Source: Datisca glomerata (lineage: Eukaryota; Streptophyta; Magnoliopsida; Cucurbitales; Datiscaceae). From it: a DNA stretch of 64,000 nucleotides. The stretch is from assembly GCA_003255025.1 (NCBI GenBank), contig QANY01011423.1:764788-828787 (forward strand), given 5' to 3'. Positions 34,291 through 47,056 of the stretch are shown piece by piece (position 1 is the first letter of the stretch; each line of letters opens with the position of its first letter). A program made the translations under genes and the position numbers. The notes under the pieces were generated by a model. It was not told the origin of the DNA and did not search any database. It saw nothing but the letters and a program-made list of their open reading frames with translations.

Positions 34291-35054
34291 AATGGTGAAG
34301 TCTTTTAAGGAGTCAGACCTTACTTTGATATCAATTGAATGATCAGAATGGCCAACCAAAAGGGGGTGAATTGGGTGAATTTGTACAATTTAAAAGTTTA
34401 ACACACTTAAAAATACTAAAATAAATAACAAATAGCAAGTAGATAAATGTGCAAGGAATAAAATAGCATAAATGTAAAGAGAGTAGGGAGAGAGATACGA
34501 CACATGATATTTTATCGTGGTTCAAAAAAATTTATCCATACGTCAACGCTTCAAGGATCTTCTTGAAGATTTTTTCTAAACGACATTCTTAAGGATGGAG
34601 ATCAAACCTTTTACAATACTTATTGGTTTGTGATATCAATCAGACATTGACAATCAACTCTTCTAGTCTTTGAATCTCTTACAAAAAATCACAATAACTC
34701 TCTCACAACTCTAAGCTCAAGAATACGAGACAAGGGTGTGAGAATATAAGAGAGAGCATAGAGTACTGAGTTGGAAGTGTGTGAGAAAATATGAAAAATA
34801 TTCTCCTATTTATAGTGGAGAGAAACGTCCATGAACCAGCCCGACCAGTTTGGAAAGCTGGTGGTACTGGTGCTTGATTTAGGGAGTTATTCCTAATCAA
34901 GCAAACTTGTCAGGCCAATTCCAAATTGGTCTATTCGGTTACCCACTAGTCAGACCTATTTACACCCCAAAAGTCTAGATCCAATCAAATTTCTTATACG
35001 TACGGGTCTTTCAAAGGCGTATTTTGGACTTTTTAGCTTACATGGTTTATTTTA

Positions 35055-36745
35055 GGGTTATTTAAATAAATATATACTTTTGAATTTGGCTAAAGAAATT
35101 TATACCCCATTTTGAAAATAAAAAATTTTATACACCTGACCCACCAACTTCACATCACCACTTGCAATATCTCTATTTTTTCATCATTTTTTTCCAATGC
35201 ACATTTATAATCAATTTAATAAAATCTTCTTCTTCTTCTTCTTCTTTATTTTTCAACAAAATTTCTTTTAAAACTTGAAGGGTTCAAGTAATTTTTTATG
35301 ACTACTTGAACCCTTCAAGTAGATATTAAACACATATATAACAGGTACTACTTGAAGGGTTCAAGTAGTTTTATTTTTTTTGTCAGCAATTATCCATATA
35401 CCAGGTGACTACTTAAAGAGTTTAAGTAACTTTTTTATGACTACTTGATGAGTTCAAGTAACTTTTTATAACAACTTGAGTCTTTTTTGCATAAAAAAAT
35501 AGGAGAAAAGGGAACGTTGAATACTTGAAGGGTTCAGATAGTCATAAAAAGCTACTTGAACGCTTCAAGTACTTAAATTTCCTTCTCTTATTTTTTGAAC
35601 GTAAAAAAGTTCAAGTAGTAATAAAAAGCTACTTGAACCCTTCAAGTACTCATAAAAAACTACTTGAACCCTTCAAGTAATCACTTTGTGTTTGGTTTGC
35701 TGACTAAAAAATAACTACTTGAACCCTTCAACTAGTAATTTTTATTTTGGAAGTCAAAACAAGTGATTACTTGAAGGGTTCAAGTAGTTGGGTCTAACTA
35801 CTTGAACCCTTCAAGGAGTTGTTTATGTCTATTTTAAGAGTTCAAATAGCTATTTTTTTGTCAGTCAATAACCCATACACCATATGATAGTTGAAGGGTT
35901 CAAGTAGTTGTTTATGACTACTAGAACATTTCAAGTAATTGTTTTTTGCTTACTCGGTCAGCAACATAAACAACAGGTGACTACTTGAAGGGTTCAAGTA
36001 GTTTTTTGCCTCCAAAAAAATATGAGAAAGGAACGTTGAGTACTTGAAGGGTTCAAGTAGGTTTTTATGACTACTTGAACCCTTCGAGTACTCAACGTTC
36101 ATTTTCTCCTATTTTTTTAGACGCAAAAATGCTCAAGTAGTTATAAAAAAGTCACTTGAACCCTTCAAGTAATCATAAAAATCTACTTGAATCCTTCAAG
36201 TAGTCATCTGATATTTGAGTTGCTGACTGATAAAACAAAAAATAACTACTTGAAGATTTCAAATAGTCATAAATAACTACTTGAACCCTTCAAATAGTCA
36301 ATGGTTTGTGTTATTGGCTAAAAAAATTACTTGAACACTTCAAGCAATCACAACAATAACTTGAACGTTTCAAGTAGTTATAAAAAGTTACTTGAACACT
36401 TCAAGTACTAGCGTTCATTTTCTCTTATTTTTTGGACAAAAAAAAGTTTAAGTAGTCATAAAAAATTACTTGAACCCTTCAAGTAGTCATTTGGTGTTTG
36501 AGTTACTGACTGACAAAATAAAAAATAACTACTTGAATGGTTCAACTAGTATAAAAGAGAAGAAAAAGAAGAAAATATGATTTGATTTATGCAGTGGGAA
36601 GGAAAAAAGAAATGATGAAGAAAGAGAGAGATTGCAAGTGATGATTTGAAGTTGGTGGACCAGAGTTATAAAATTCGTTATTTTAAAAAATGGGTATAAA
36701 TTTCTTTAGCCAAATTCAAAAAAGGTATACTTATCCAAATAACCC
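35055..36745. mobile_element. Mutator-type foldback element F1 with internal palindrome array
   Basis: The ends are long inverted repeats: left GGGTTATTTAAATAAATATA, then TTTGGCTAAAGAAATTTATA; right the mirror, ending TATACTTATCCAAATAACCC. Homology between the arms extends about 150 bp (CCACCAACTTCA...CACTTGCAAT on the left, ATTGCAAGTGATGATTTGAAG on the right). A perfect 9-bp duplication TTTATTTTA flanks it (35046-35054 and 36746-36754). A 9-bp duplication and long TIRs are typical of Mutator-like elements. The interior (35270-36550) holds about 28 copies of an approximately 20-bp near-palindrome. No transposase is encoded, so it is non-autonomous. It inserted into the 5' LTR of Copia A copy 2. 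Confidence 0.9.
35270..36550. repeat. Palindrome array P1 (TACTTGAA-NNN-TTCAAGTA)
   Basis: About 28 copies of a near-perfect inverted repeat with 8-bp arms TACTTGAA/TTCAAGTA around a 3-bp centre, which is mostly GGG or CCC. Copies with GGG and CCC centres alternate irregularly, so neighbouring copies are also reverse complements of each other. Spacers of about 10-60 bp are short, A/T-rich and partly shared (for example GAGAAAGGAACGTTGAGTAC and its mirror). Each copy can fold into a small hairpin and the whole array into larger cruciforms. Confidence 0.92.
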
Positions 36746-37002
36746 TTTATTTTAGGACAGAAATGGTTGATTATATTTTAGGTGATGTGCTTGACTGTAT
36801 TATTGAGCCTAAAAAAATTAAATCAATATAATTGAGTTCCTATTACAAAAATACATAAAAAGAAATTCTTCACTTCATTTTCCTTCAAGCTTTCCATGCA
36901 TCTATCTTGTGAGCATTTATTCATGTACACTTGATTAAACTTATTAATAATACCTTAATGATTTTCTATCATCAAAATTCATTTAGGATAACAGGGTCAA
37001 CA

Positions 37003-37915
37003 ACTTTGATCTATTTAATTTGGTGGTGAATTTGCCAACATAGCTTTTTGGGTTTTCACTCAGTTGATTTGGCTATCTTATTAGGTGTTTGTCTTGAATT
37101 GGTTGAGAGACTCAAACGGGTTGTTCCAAAAAAAAGAGATGTGACAAACATGGTATCAAAAACTTCATTATGCCAGCTGTGGGTGTGGAAAGAGATGTCC
37201 TTGGGGTATTGTGACTGTCTTTGAGATTGACTAGCTAGCTAGGTTGGTTTGACTATTCTTTTCAATGAAAACGAGTTTGTTATCCGCACGACTCACATTT
37301 TTCTAGGCTTTGCTGGACGACACGACATTCTCATTCAAATATAGGTTGCTCGTACTTGTGATGGTTCTCAAGGATCCAATATAACCAATTAGGTATACAT
37401 TGCCACGACATTGTTCTATGGAAGCAGGCAGGCAAGTTCAGCACTTTTTTTATAGGAGGGATTGACCTTTCTAATGCATATTCAAAATTTCTATCGATAT
37501 CCAATGGATAACAATCCATGTTTTTTTTTTTCACTCATTTTTCTCTTTGGTTACAGTTCATAAAATGATTATTTAATTCTCCATGTCGCAGAAGGCAAAT
37601 GTCATTGTTAACTACATTCATTCCCATGTCCCAACTGAACATATTTGAGGACATGTCGATCACTCTCAACCATAATGGGGAAGGAAGTAAAAGCGTGCTG
37701 CTCTATTAAAATTTCACGTATACTGTGGTGTTGAATTGGTCTAGATGGTAAAAGAAGGTACTAGAACCATATACCTTGTATGTCTCATTATCAGTTAATT
37801 TCCTGTACTATTATAATCAGAATACTCACAAGTCTGGTACCATTGATGCCCAATAGATTTGATAACTAATTCATTGACTTTGCTATCTGTCAAAAATCCA
37901 TATTCCCCATGAATG
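37003..37915. other. Gene-free stretch, nothing recognised
   Basis: No conserved domain, splice-bounded exon or transposon end could be supported. The minus-strand ORF at 37534-37331 has no recognisable feature. Confidence 0.45.
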
Positions 37916-37919
37916 ACAC

Positions 37920-39070
37920 ATCATAATGTTCGTGTGGCACATATTATTTGGTGCGCACTATGTGCGGACCGCTTTGAAAAAGAAGATAATTAATGAAGAT
38001 TATCTTCTACCCGTTCTTGATTCACTTTGGTGGGCTTTTCAACAAAAGGGAGAATATACCATAAGCTCAGGTTATAGATTAACAACTGTTTCGTTCGGTT
38101 TGGTGAGGAATGGAAGTAGACATAATGGGGATTTGGGCAGGGAGTATTTTGTCTAGAATTCCATATGGAAACTTGATGTTGATACAACAATCAATTTTTT
38201 TCATTTGGAAGTGCCTTAAAGATTGCTTACCTACGAGAAATGTGCTTATTAAAAGAAATTGTAGAATTGATGATTCGGCATGTCCCATGTGCGATACAGG
38301 AGAAGAATCCATCGTCCATTTACATGTCCACTGCCCGTTCGTGAAAGCTTTTTGGTTTGCATCAGACCTTCAACCCAGAACGAACATGCTCCGAGGTAAT
38401 ACATTTTATTTTATCTGGAAAATTCTAATATGTAGAAACTGCCAACGTCGTGACCGGTCCTAATATTTTAGAGATTTTGCTTACAGTTTTTAGTGGATTT
38501 GGAAAGCTCAAAATGATCGAGTGTTTAATAATTGTTCTCCATCTCTTGAGGATTCAATTAGGAGATGAAAATCTTCCTTGGACTAATTCGTGAGAGCTAA
38601 AGAATCCAAAGAAGGATGCCACATCCTTCTTAATTCCAATATAGTTTATACAAAGTTCATGGACGGGTATAGATGCAAATTTGTGTATCACAGGAGTAAA
38701 GTTATATGGTTTCCCACGGGGGAAATTTTTTATTAAACTTAATGTCCATTTTCCATTCTCCCTAATTTGCCGAGGATAATTGGTGGTTGAGTTTGTAGGG
38801 GTGGATGAGGGGAGTGTTTGAGAAGTGGCTGGATTTCTTTAAATTGAGTTCAGATCTGGAAGTGATTACTTTTGCCATGATTGAAGGGATCTGAGCCATG
38901 AAGGCTTTATTTCTTCTTAGCGTGGAGATAAAGATTTCGAGTAGATGAGTCTGTAAACATGTCTGCTAAACTGATAGTTGATAGGATTTTCTCTCTCTGT
39001 TATAGCTGTGAATTTGGTTATTGTCCACCTTCCTGACTAGAAGAGGTTTTAACTTTAGAGTCTGTTGATA
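37920..39070 (+). pseudogene. LINE ORF2 C-terminal remnant (zf-RVT plus RNase H-like)
   Basis: The stretch 38110-38463 encodes the zf-RVT domain: FFIWKCLKDCLPTRNVLIKR, CRIDDSACPMCDTGEESIVH and LHVHCPFVKAFWFASDL, with the Cys-X2-Cys and His/Cys ligands of that family. Upstream (37950-38090) is the preceding segment with YTISSGYRLTT. Downstream, from about 38690 to 39060, fragments such as DLEVITFAMIEGIRAMKAL resemble the RNase H domain that some plant LINEs carry. Frames change several times. It belongs to a different LINE lineage from the copies at 19749 and 27757, and no target duplication was found. Confidence 0.75.
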
Positions 39071-39433
39071 TTTGATCTTTTAATGATATTTCAACTACTG
39101 TTAAAAAATGAAGATCAATGGATTATGTTAATTGCTAATATTTTGTAATTTATTTAAACTAAATATATATTTTATAAATTTAAGAATCAAATTTATAAAA
39201 TTTGACGACTAAAATGACATCACACACAAAGTATGGATCCTTGAATTTGTACACAAAAGATCATGAAACGAAAGGATATTTCCGTAAATCCGCGTATCAG
39301 TCTCCACTTTTTAACTGTAAAGCCCTAAATCCTCCTGTCATACAAATAGAAATTAGCGGCTGCCATTGGCGTGGTGGTGTCGTTGTTCTACTCCAATAAT
39401 CCACGGGAGAAAGCTCTTCGACTCTTCTCAACC

Positions 39434-41893
<2,460 letters not shown>

Positions 41894-42740
41894 GCTTATG
41901 TTTTTAATCCAGTCAGTTTCTGGTATGGTAATAGTTGTCTTCCCAATGTTTCTGATGCATCGGTAGTCTGTCTTGAATGTTGAATTCCATTTTTCAGAAC
42001 TAAGTTCTAGAGTTTTGTTTTATGAAGGATATTTTCCTGCTTATGTACAACCAAGAGTCTATACTGCAAATTTTGACTTTTAAATTTATTTCACAATTGT
42101 TTGGCCTTCCAGTCTTTTTGGCCTATAATTAATTAATTATACCCTTAAAAGTATATATTTATAGGAAAAAAGTCAAGAGAAACTGATGAATAAAAGTATG
42201 TTTTAAATTGCTAATGCATATACAAGAATTATCAGTAAAATTGTGAATTTAAATATTTGAATTTTCACCAAGTTAGGACTTATAGTCATCTAAAAGTGAA
42301 ATGTTTTTAGTTTAAATTTCCTAATAAATTTAGAAGTCTTAGTTTAATTGTTTTGACAATTTGTCAAGATACAAAAGTGTAATTATACTTTTTTTTGACA
42401 GTGTCTTAAATTTATTTTTTTAAATCATTAATAAATAAGTCCATACGGGGTACTGACAAAGGGGGGGGGGGGCGGTTGTAAAAAAGGGTAAAATTACATT
42501 TTTGTAAATAATTATTGTGCTAATTGGTCCCTAGATTTTTTGTCACATACCAACAAATATCTCCCCTAGCCTCCTAGTCTCGATTATTTCAAATTCTATC
42601 TACCTCATAGATACTTGAGCCATGCCTTCAAATAGTGTTGTATTATGTGTGATGTCATCTATGACATGAACAATAAAAATCATTTCAATTACAACAAAGT
42701 AAAGATATACCTAAAAGTCGGATGTCAATGGACCAACTAA
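41894..42740. other. RPS14 3' UTR and intergenic DNA
   Basis: The first ~200 bp are presumably 3' UTR. Beyond that the DNA is AT-rich, with a G run at 42459-42472. No gene is recognised. Confidence 0.5.
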
Positions 42741-43658
42741 GAGTTTGTTTGGTAATATGTACTGTACGGTATTAAAGGCGGGATAATATTATTTTAGTAC
42801 TATTTGATGTTTGATAAAAATATAAAATTCGTACTAGTTGATATGGTGAGACTCTTTAGTCATCACTACATAAGATAATTTAGCCCTCTTGTCGGTGAAG
42901 CTTCAATCCTACCAGTGAAGTTTGATCCTACCGGTGAAGCTTCGATCCTACCAGTGAAGCTTCGTTCCTACTAGTGAAGTTTCGTTCCTGCCGGTGAAGT
43001 TTCGTTCCCGCCGGTGAAGTTCCGTTTATGCAAGAGCAGCCTCTCCCTCTTTCACCTCTCTGTTTTTCTCCCTCTCTATCTTTCTATTTCAATTTTCTTT
43101 TTATATTGTCGAATCCTCCCAACCCAACAATGAAAATCACAGAAGTTATTCGAGTTCCTTGCATTTTTAATTTAGTGGTTTTCTCCCCTACAATCTGAGT
43201 TTCTTGCATTTTTATTTGAAGAGCAATTTTATTTGATTATTGGTCTTCGTTTGACTATGTTATTGTGCATCTGCTTTTTTCTTTTCCTATGTGTTATTGA
43301 TTGTTTTAATTGTGTTTGCATCAATCACTTTTTCATGAAACTTTTTTTAGTATATTAATTATTGTTATAATTGACTGGATTAGTTTAAATCTACTATTAT
43401 ATTGTATGAATTAGATAATTTATTTTATAGTTGAAAATGTAAAATAACATATTAATGAGTTTCAAATATGTTTTTATTGATTAAATCATGACAAACAGTT
43501 TTACAATCTAACACTATGATGTGCCAAAAATTGTATTTGTTACAGTTTTTAACTAATACAACACTAAATACTGGACAATATTATTTAATTCAGTACAGTA
43601 CAGTACAGTAGAGTCTGACAGATTTAATACTGTACTATCTTGACTACCAAACGAACCC
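42741..43658. mobile_element. PIF/Harbinger-like MITE (918 bp)
   Basis: The ends GAGTTTGTTTGGTAATATGT and the mirrored ACTACCAAACGAACCC form terminal inverted repeats of the GGGTTYGTTTGG type. They are flanked by TAA on both sides (42738-42740 and 43659-43661), the 3-bp duplication of the PIF/Harbinger superfamily. Subterminal GTACTGTAC-rich sequence is present on both sides (ATGTACTGTACGGTATTAAA; CAGTACAGTACAGTACAG). No transposase. The interior carries a minisatellite. Confidence 0.85.
42888..43027. repeat. 20-bp minisatellite inside the Harbinger MITE
   Basis: About seven units of a CCTACCGGTGAAGCTTCGAT-like sequence follow one another, with A/G, T/C and C/A variants. Confidence 0.85.
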
Positions 43659-43661
43659 TAA

Positions 43662-44555
43662 GGGATAAGTCATTACAACCTACATTAGTACAGACTAATC
43701 CATGAATTTTTGCCAGCGTTGACAACATCCGAGCTTGCACAATTAGTTTTATTTTTTGTTTCTTAATGGAGCTTCCTTCATTGTTTCTGGTTAATCATAC
43801 ATTAATATGTGTTGGATAGAGAACAGACCTTATGCCTTAAGATTAAGGTAAATGAATATTTTATTTATTTGCTTTTTGGTTTGTATTGTCCATATCATTT
43901 ATAAACCTTAAGTATATATATCGTGTGCTAACAAGGACGATGAGTCATGATATTGAAATTTAGAAAGTTATGATTAAAAATAATTTATAAACCTTAAGCA
44001 TGCATTCTCCATTCTCCTATGACTGACCAAAGATTAATTATATGTCAAATTGATAGGTTGATCTTCAACTGTCATTATTTTCCCGTTAATAGGTTAATTA
44101 ATATAATCAATAATTGATGCATCACTTTAGAAAATCAAAGTTATACAGATTTTTTTTATCAATCTAGACTTGTTTGACAAACTTACTTTAAAAGAGATGA
44201 AACCCTTTATAAAAGTTTTTCCCCACAAGATAAAATTTTACAGAGACTCGTCTATCGAAAACGAAAAAACGAAAAATTACAGGCCGAAGCAAACTTTAGG
44301 GACAAAAAAAATTTAATTATTTTATCGTCGAATCTATTCGTTTTTCAATAAAAAAAAAAGAAAATAATTTTGTCATTGAACCTTTCGTCTCCAATAAATA
44401 CAAAGAAAATAATTTTATCGTTGAATCTACTTCTTTCACAATTAAAAACAAGCAATTACTCTCAATAGAGATCCATTCCTTAATTAAAAAATTATACATG
44501 AGGGTTGACGACCTCAACGTTGATTACCCGCAAAGTGTAATTTTTTTACGGCGTA
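43662..44555. other. Gene-free AT-rich stretch
   Basis: No gene. From about 44260 to 44470 a phrase like AAAATAATTTTGTCRTTGAA-YCT recurs three times, suggesting an old degenerate repeat. Confidence 0.5.
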
Positions 44556-44559
44556 TTGG

Positions 44560-44760
44560 AAGTGTCTACACCAAGAACGTATCATGGAGTGTCAACGTTG
44601 GGGTGCATCTCTTGGGGTGCCGCCACCGAGGTGCACCCCTTGAGGTGCCGCCACTAAGGTACCCGTGGGGGTCGTCCCCATGGCAGCACCATGGGGTGTC
44701 ACCCCTATAGTAGCACCATTGATGTCACCCTCATGGGTGTACCATGGGAGTGCATTGATC
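44560..44760. repeat. GC-rich degenerate repeat
   Basis: Phrases such as GGGGTGCCGCCACCGAGGTG and GGTGCCGCCACTAAGGTACC recur with a period of about 28-38 bp. Composition (GC-rich) differs sharply from the surroundings. Open frames on both strands through it are low-complexity. Confidence 0.6.
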
Positions 44761-44799
44761 ACTCTCTGTAATGCAACTTGTAGACACACCACAACGATT

Positions 44800-45500
44800 C
44801 ATCACATCACAAGTGACAAATACTTAGGTGAACGTATGGTTGCCTGGGAACGTTCGGGAGGCTATGGACTGGCAGGATTAGGGGCGATGCTACGTTGTAC
44901 TAGGCGGGGGACATACCTCCTCGATGCGACCACTCTAGACATTGAGGGTGTGCTACCTTCCCCCTTGGGGAGAGGTTTTGTTTGAGAGAACCTTTGGAGA
45001 TGGGGCGTTGGGTGAACACCGTCGTCGCGCCTCATCGGCTAGGCGTGTTCTCCCTAGATCATAGTCATTACACAAAGACCCACATGGAGCCACCCGATTG
45101 GCTCATGTGTAATCCTCATCTTACTCACCTATGCATGATCAGTGAGCTTAGGTGGCACGATATAATTGGCGGGCTTGCAACTAATCAAGAGATTAGTTGC
45201 AATGATCCACCCTCCTTTTGTTCACCTATAAAAGGAGGACTCCTCCTTCATTTGAAGGGATGAGAAATTTAGAGAGAGAAACTTCCACTTTAGAGAGAGA
45301 AGCTCTCATTTCTAGAGTGAGAAACTCTCACTTCTAAAGAGAGAGAGAGAGAGCAAGCATTTGTTACCACCCTTAAGTGTCTAGAGTGCTCCCCCTTCAC
45401 TTCCTGGCGTCTTCCCCGATGTTCTGAGGCGTTGTTCCGGTCACGAGCTAGAACTAGACCACTCCTGCACCTCACCCACGTACCACACTTGCATCTACAA
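44800..45500 (+). mobile_element. LTR-like remnant with a promoter
   Basis: A relatively GC-rich stretch with a TATA box (TATAAAAG, 45227-45234) in CACCTATAAAAGGAGGAC, followed by GATGAGAAATTTAGAGAGAG and purine-rich GAGA repeats to about 45352. That layout is typical of plant LTR U3/R regions. A perfect 12-bp inverted repeat lies just upstream (45175-45202). I found no TG/CA ends, primer-binding site or coding region, so the assignment is tentative. Confidence 0.4.
45175..45202. repeat. Perfect hairpin, 12-bp arms
   Basis: TTGCAACTAATC, spacer AAGA, GATTAGTTGCAA. It sits about 25 bp upstream of the TATAAAAG box. Confidence 0.9.
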
Positions 45501-45936
45501 AAATAACAAAAAATGTAGAAACATTTGGCGAAAAAAGTAGGCCACTTCCGTTTTTAAGAGGAACTCTTAAGTCCTACTCATTAAGTACGATCCAAGTATC
45601 TTGGATTAACACAAATAATCAAAGCTCACGTGTACTCATGGAATTATAGTAATTAGTAATTCATGTCCAATTTCCTTGTAAGGAAAATTTAAAAAAAAAA
45701 ATAAAAACCTACAAGTGTAAGAGAAATTGTATTGTTTTCTATTCTTGTACTTTACCGTTAACAATATGGTACCAAACTATAACCTAAATGAGATACACAC
45801 AACATATATTATTTTCAGATATATATGACTTAAATAAGTTACTAGTAATGTAAATGAGATATATCATCTCGGCTATCTAATTTGTGTTGCATGTACCTCC
45901 TTTAGTTAATTAAAAGAACGAATAATAATTATTGTA

Positions 45937-46193
45937 TTACAAAGTATCCATTGTTTGATGTTCAAATTTGATCTCCTTCGATACTTTATAAGCAACAACT
46001 AGTTCTGGACTTCATTTAATAGCCTCACGGATAATTTCATTACCCGCATGAGTAAGATCACGTCCCTCATTACGGGCTTGTACACATGCTTCTAGAGCTA
46101 CTCAGTTAGCTATGGCACCGGGTGCATTATCCCAAGGGTGCCCTAAAGTTCCTCCATCAAAATATAGTACGGAATCATCTCCAAAGATCTCGG
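45937..46193 (-). pseudogene. rbcL: Nuclear copy of plastid rbcL 3' end (NUPT)
   Basis: On the minus strand the sequence encodes the C-terminal ~85 residues of the Rubisco large subunit: [55 protein letters not shown] and the terminal MDTL followed by TAA, so it includes the native stop codon. There are in-frame stops (a TGA after AIAN, where arginine is conserved, and another before SPEL) and several substitutions (SKEIKFEHQTMDTL). It begins and ends abruptly in non-plastid sequence. The C-to-T type change at the arginine codon is what methylated nuclear copies of plastid DNA accumulate. Not functional. Confidence 0.93.
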
Positions 46194-47056
46194 TTTAAGT
46201 TTACCACAAATTGACGTACCCAACATAATGTAGCTCATTTGTTGCATATTTTTTATCTGGACAACACGGTACCCCTAAATAATTTACTCATTTATGTTAC
46301 ATATATCTCATTTGAGTACAAATATGCTTCAAATATGATGCATTTACGAAATGGTACTATAAACGACATTATAGAATTTACTATAAAATTAAAATAATTG
46401 AAAATGTGTTTAGTCGACATGCAAGAAATGTTTAGTTTGATTTGTTGATAACTTATCTTAATGTAAAATATTATATTACATCATGATACTGATTACTATT
46501 ATAACTTGACAATTTACATGATCTCACTGGTTTAAAATGTTAAACAAACAAATAAATAAATTTTCAACAATGACATGGATGTGTAGTCACAAACTAAGTT
46601 TGTTGTTAAGTTATAGTAGTGTTAAGCATTGTTGTATTATCTGTTAACGTATATTGGAATATATATCTCAAAACCAATTAAAATTAGAATGTGTGCTTAA
46701 TAAAATTGTATCTGGATCGTATTTTATTTTAGAAAACCTACAAACTCGACTTAACTTGTAATTTTCTTGCAAAATTACCACCGGAATTATTCATTTATTT
46801 ATTTTTGTTAAATTTACAGGAATAATTTTAAGAGGAATGTGGTAAACGAAATCTCGTTTATTGCTTCAACTCAGATCGTGGAATTATTCATTTATTAAAC
46901 ACAAGTACACAACCGTAAATAGTCTGGCTCTGTTGGCGCCAGTCTGTAGTATATGCGATCTCCTTCCTCACAAAGTTTGCCAGGCGCAGAAGCAAAATCG
47001 ACGACGGACCGTTACGTTGCCCTGAAACTCTTAACTTACAAATTTTCTAGTTTAAT
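46194..47056. other. Intergenic DNA and upstream region of the L18a-like gene
   Basis: AT-rich up to about 46910, then a less AT-rich segment (46925-47056) that is probably the promoter and 5' UTR of the gene starting at 47057. No other gene is seen. Confidence 0.5.

Larger units (their letters stand above)
29328..37002 (-). mobile_element. Ty1/Copia retrotransposon, family A, copy 2 (nearly full-length, split by a foldback element)
   Basis: Read on the minus strand it runs from an LTR start TGTTGACCC (revcomp of GGGTCAACA at 36994-37002) through 5' LTR, primer-binding site (34318-34335), gag, protease, integrase, reverse transcriptase and RNase H to a 3' LTR ending at 29328. The two LTRs are clearly homologous but diverged by many substitutions and indels, so the insertion is old. 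The 5' LTR contains the foldback element 35055-36745. All coding parts have stops or frameshifts. I found no matching target duplication at the outer borders (ATTTG against ACTTT). Confidence 0.9.
34336..37002 (-). repeat. 5' LTR of Copia A copy 2, split by the foldback element
   Basis: Two LTR parts, 36755-37002 (LTR start, TGTTGACCC on the minus strand) and 34336-35045, flank the 1691-bp foldback insertion and its 9-bp duplication. Without the insertion the LTR is about 967 bp. TATAAATA is on the minus strand at 34807-34814. Confidence 0.85.

Noticed and set aside
35270..36550. CRISPR-like array: regularly repeated ~20-bp palindromes with spacers
   Set aside because: The spacers vary from about 10 to 60 bp, are partly shared and low-complexity, copies occur in both orientations, the host is a plant nuclear genome and there are no cas genes. 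A TIR-bounded transposon explains it better.
37737..37800. Possible tRNA-like segment (GGTCTAGATGGTAAAAGAAGG)
   Set aside because: It has a B-loop-like phrase only. No cloverleaf with acceptor, anticodon and T arms could be drawn.
45937..46193. Functional rbcL or a plastid-genome contig
   Set aside because: Only the 3' end is present, with in-frame stops and many substitutions, and the flanks are nuclear AT-rich DNA and a nuclear intron-containing gene.
46994..47056. A cluster of host genes forming one pathway (MraY, RPS14, L18a-like)
   Set aside because: The three genes are far apart, separated by transposons, each with its own introns and upstream region, and have unrelated functions.
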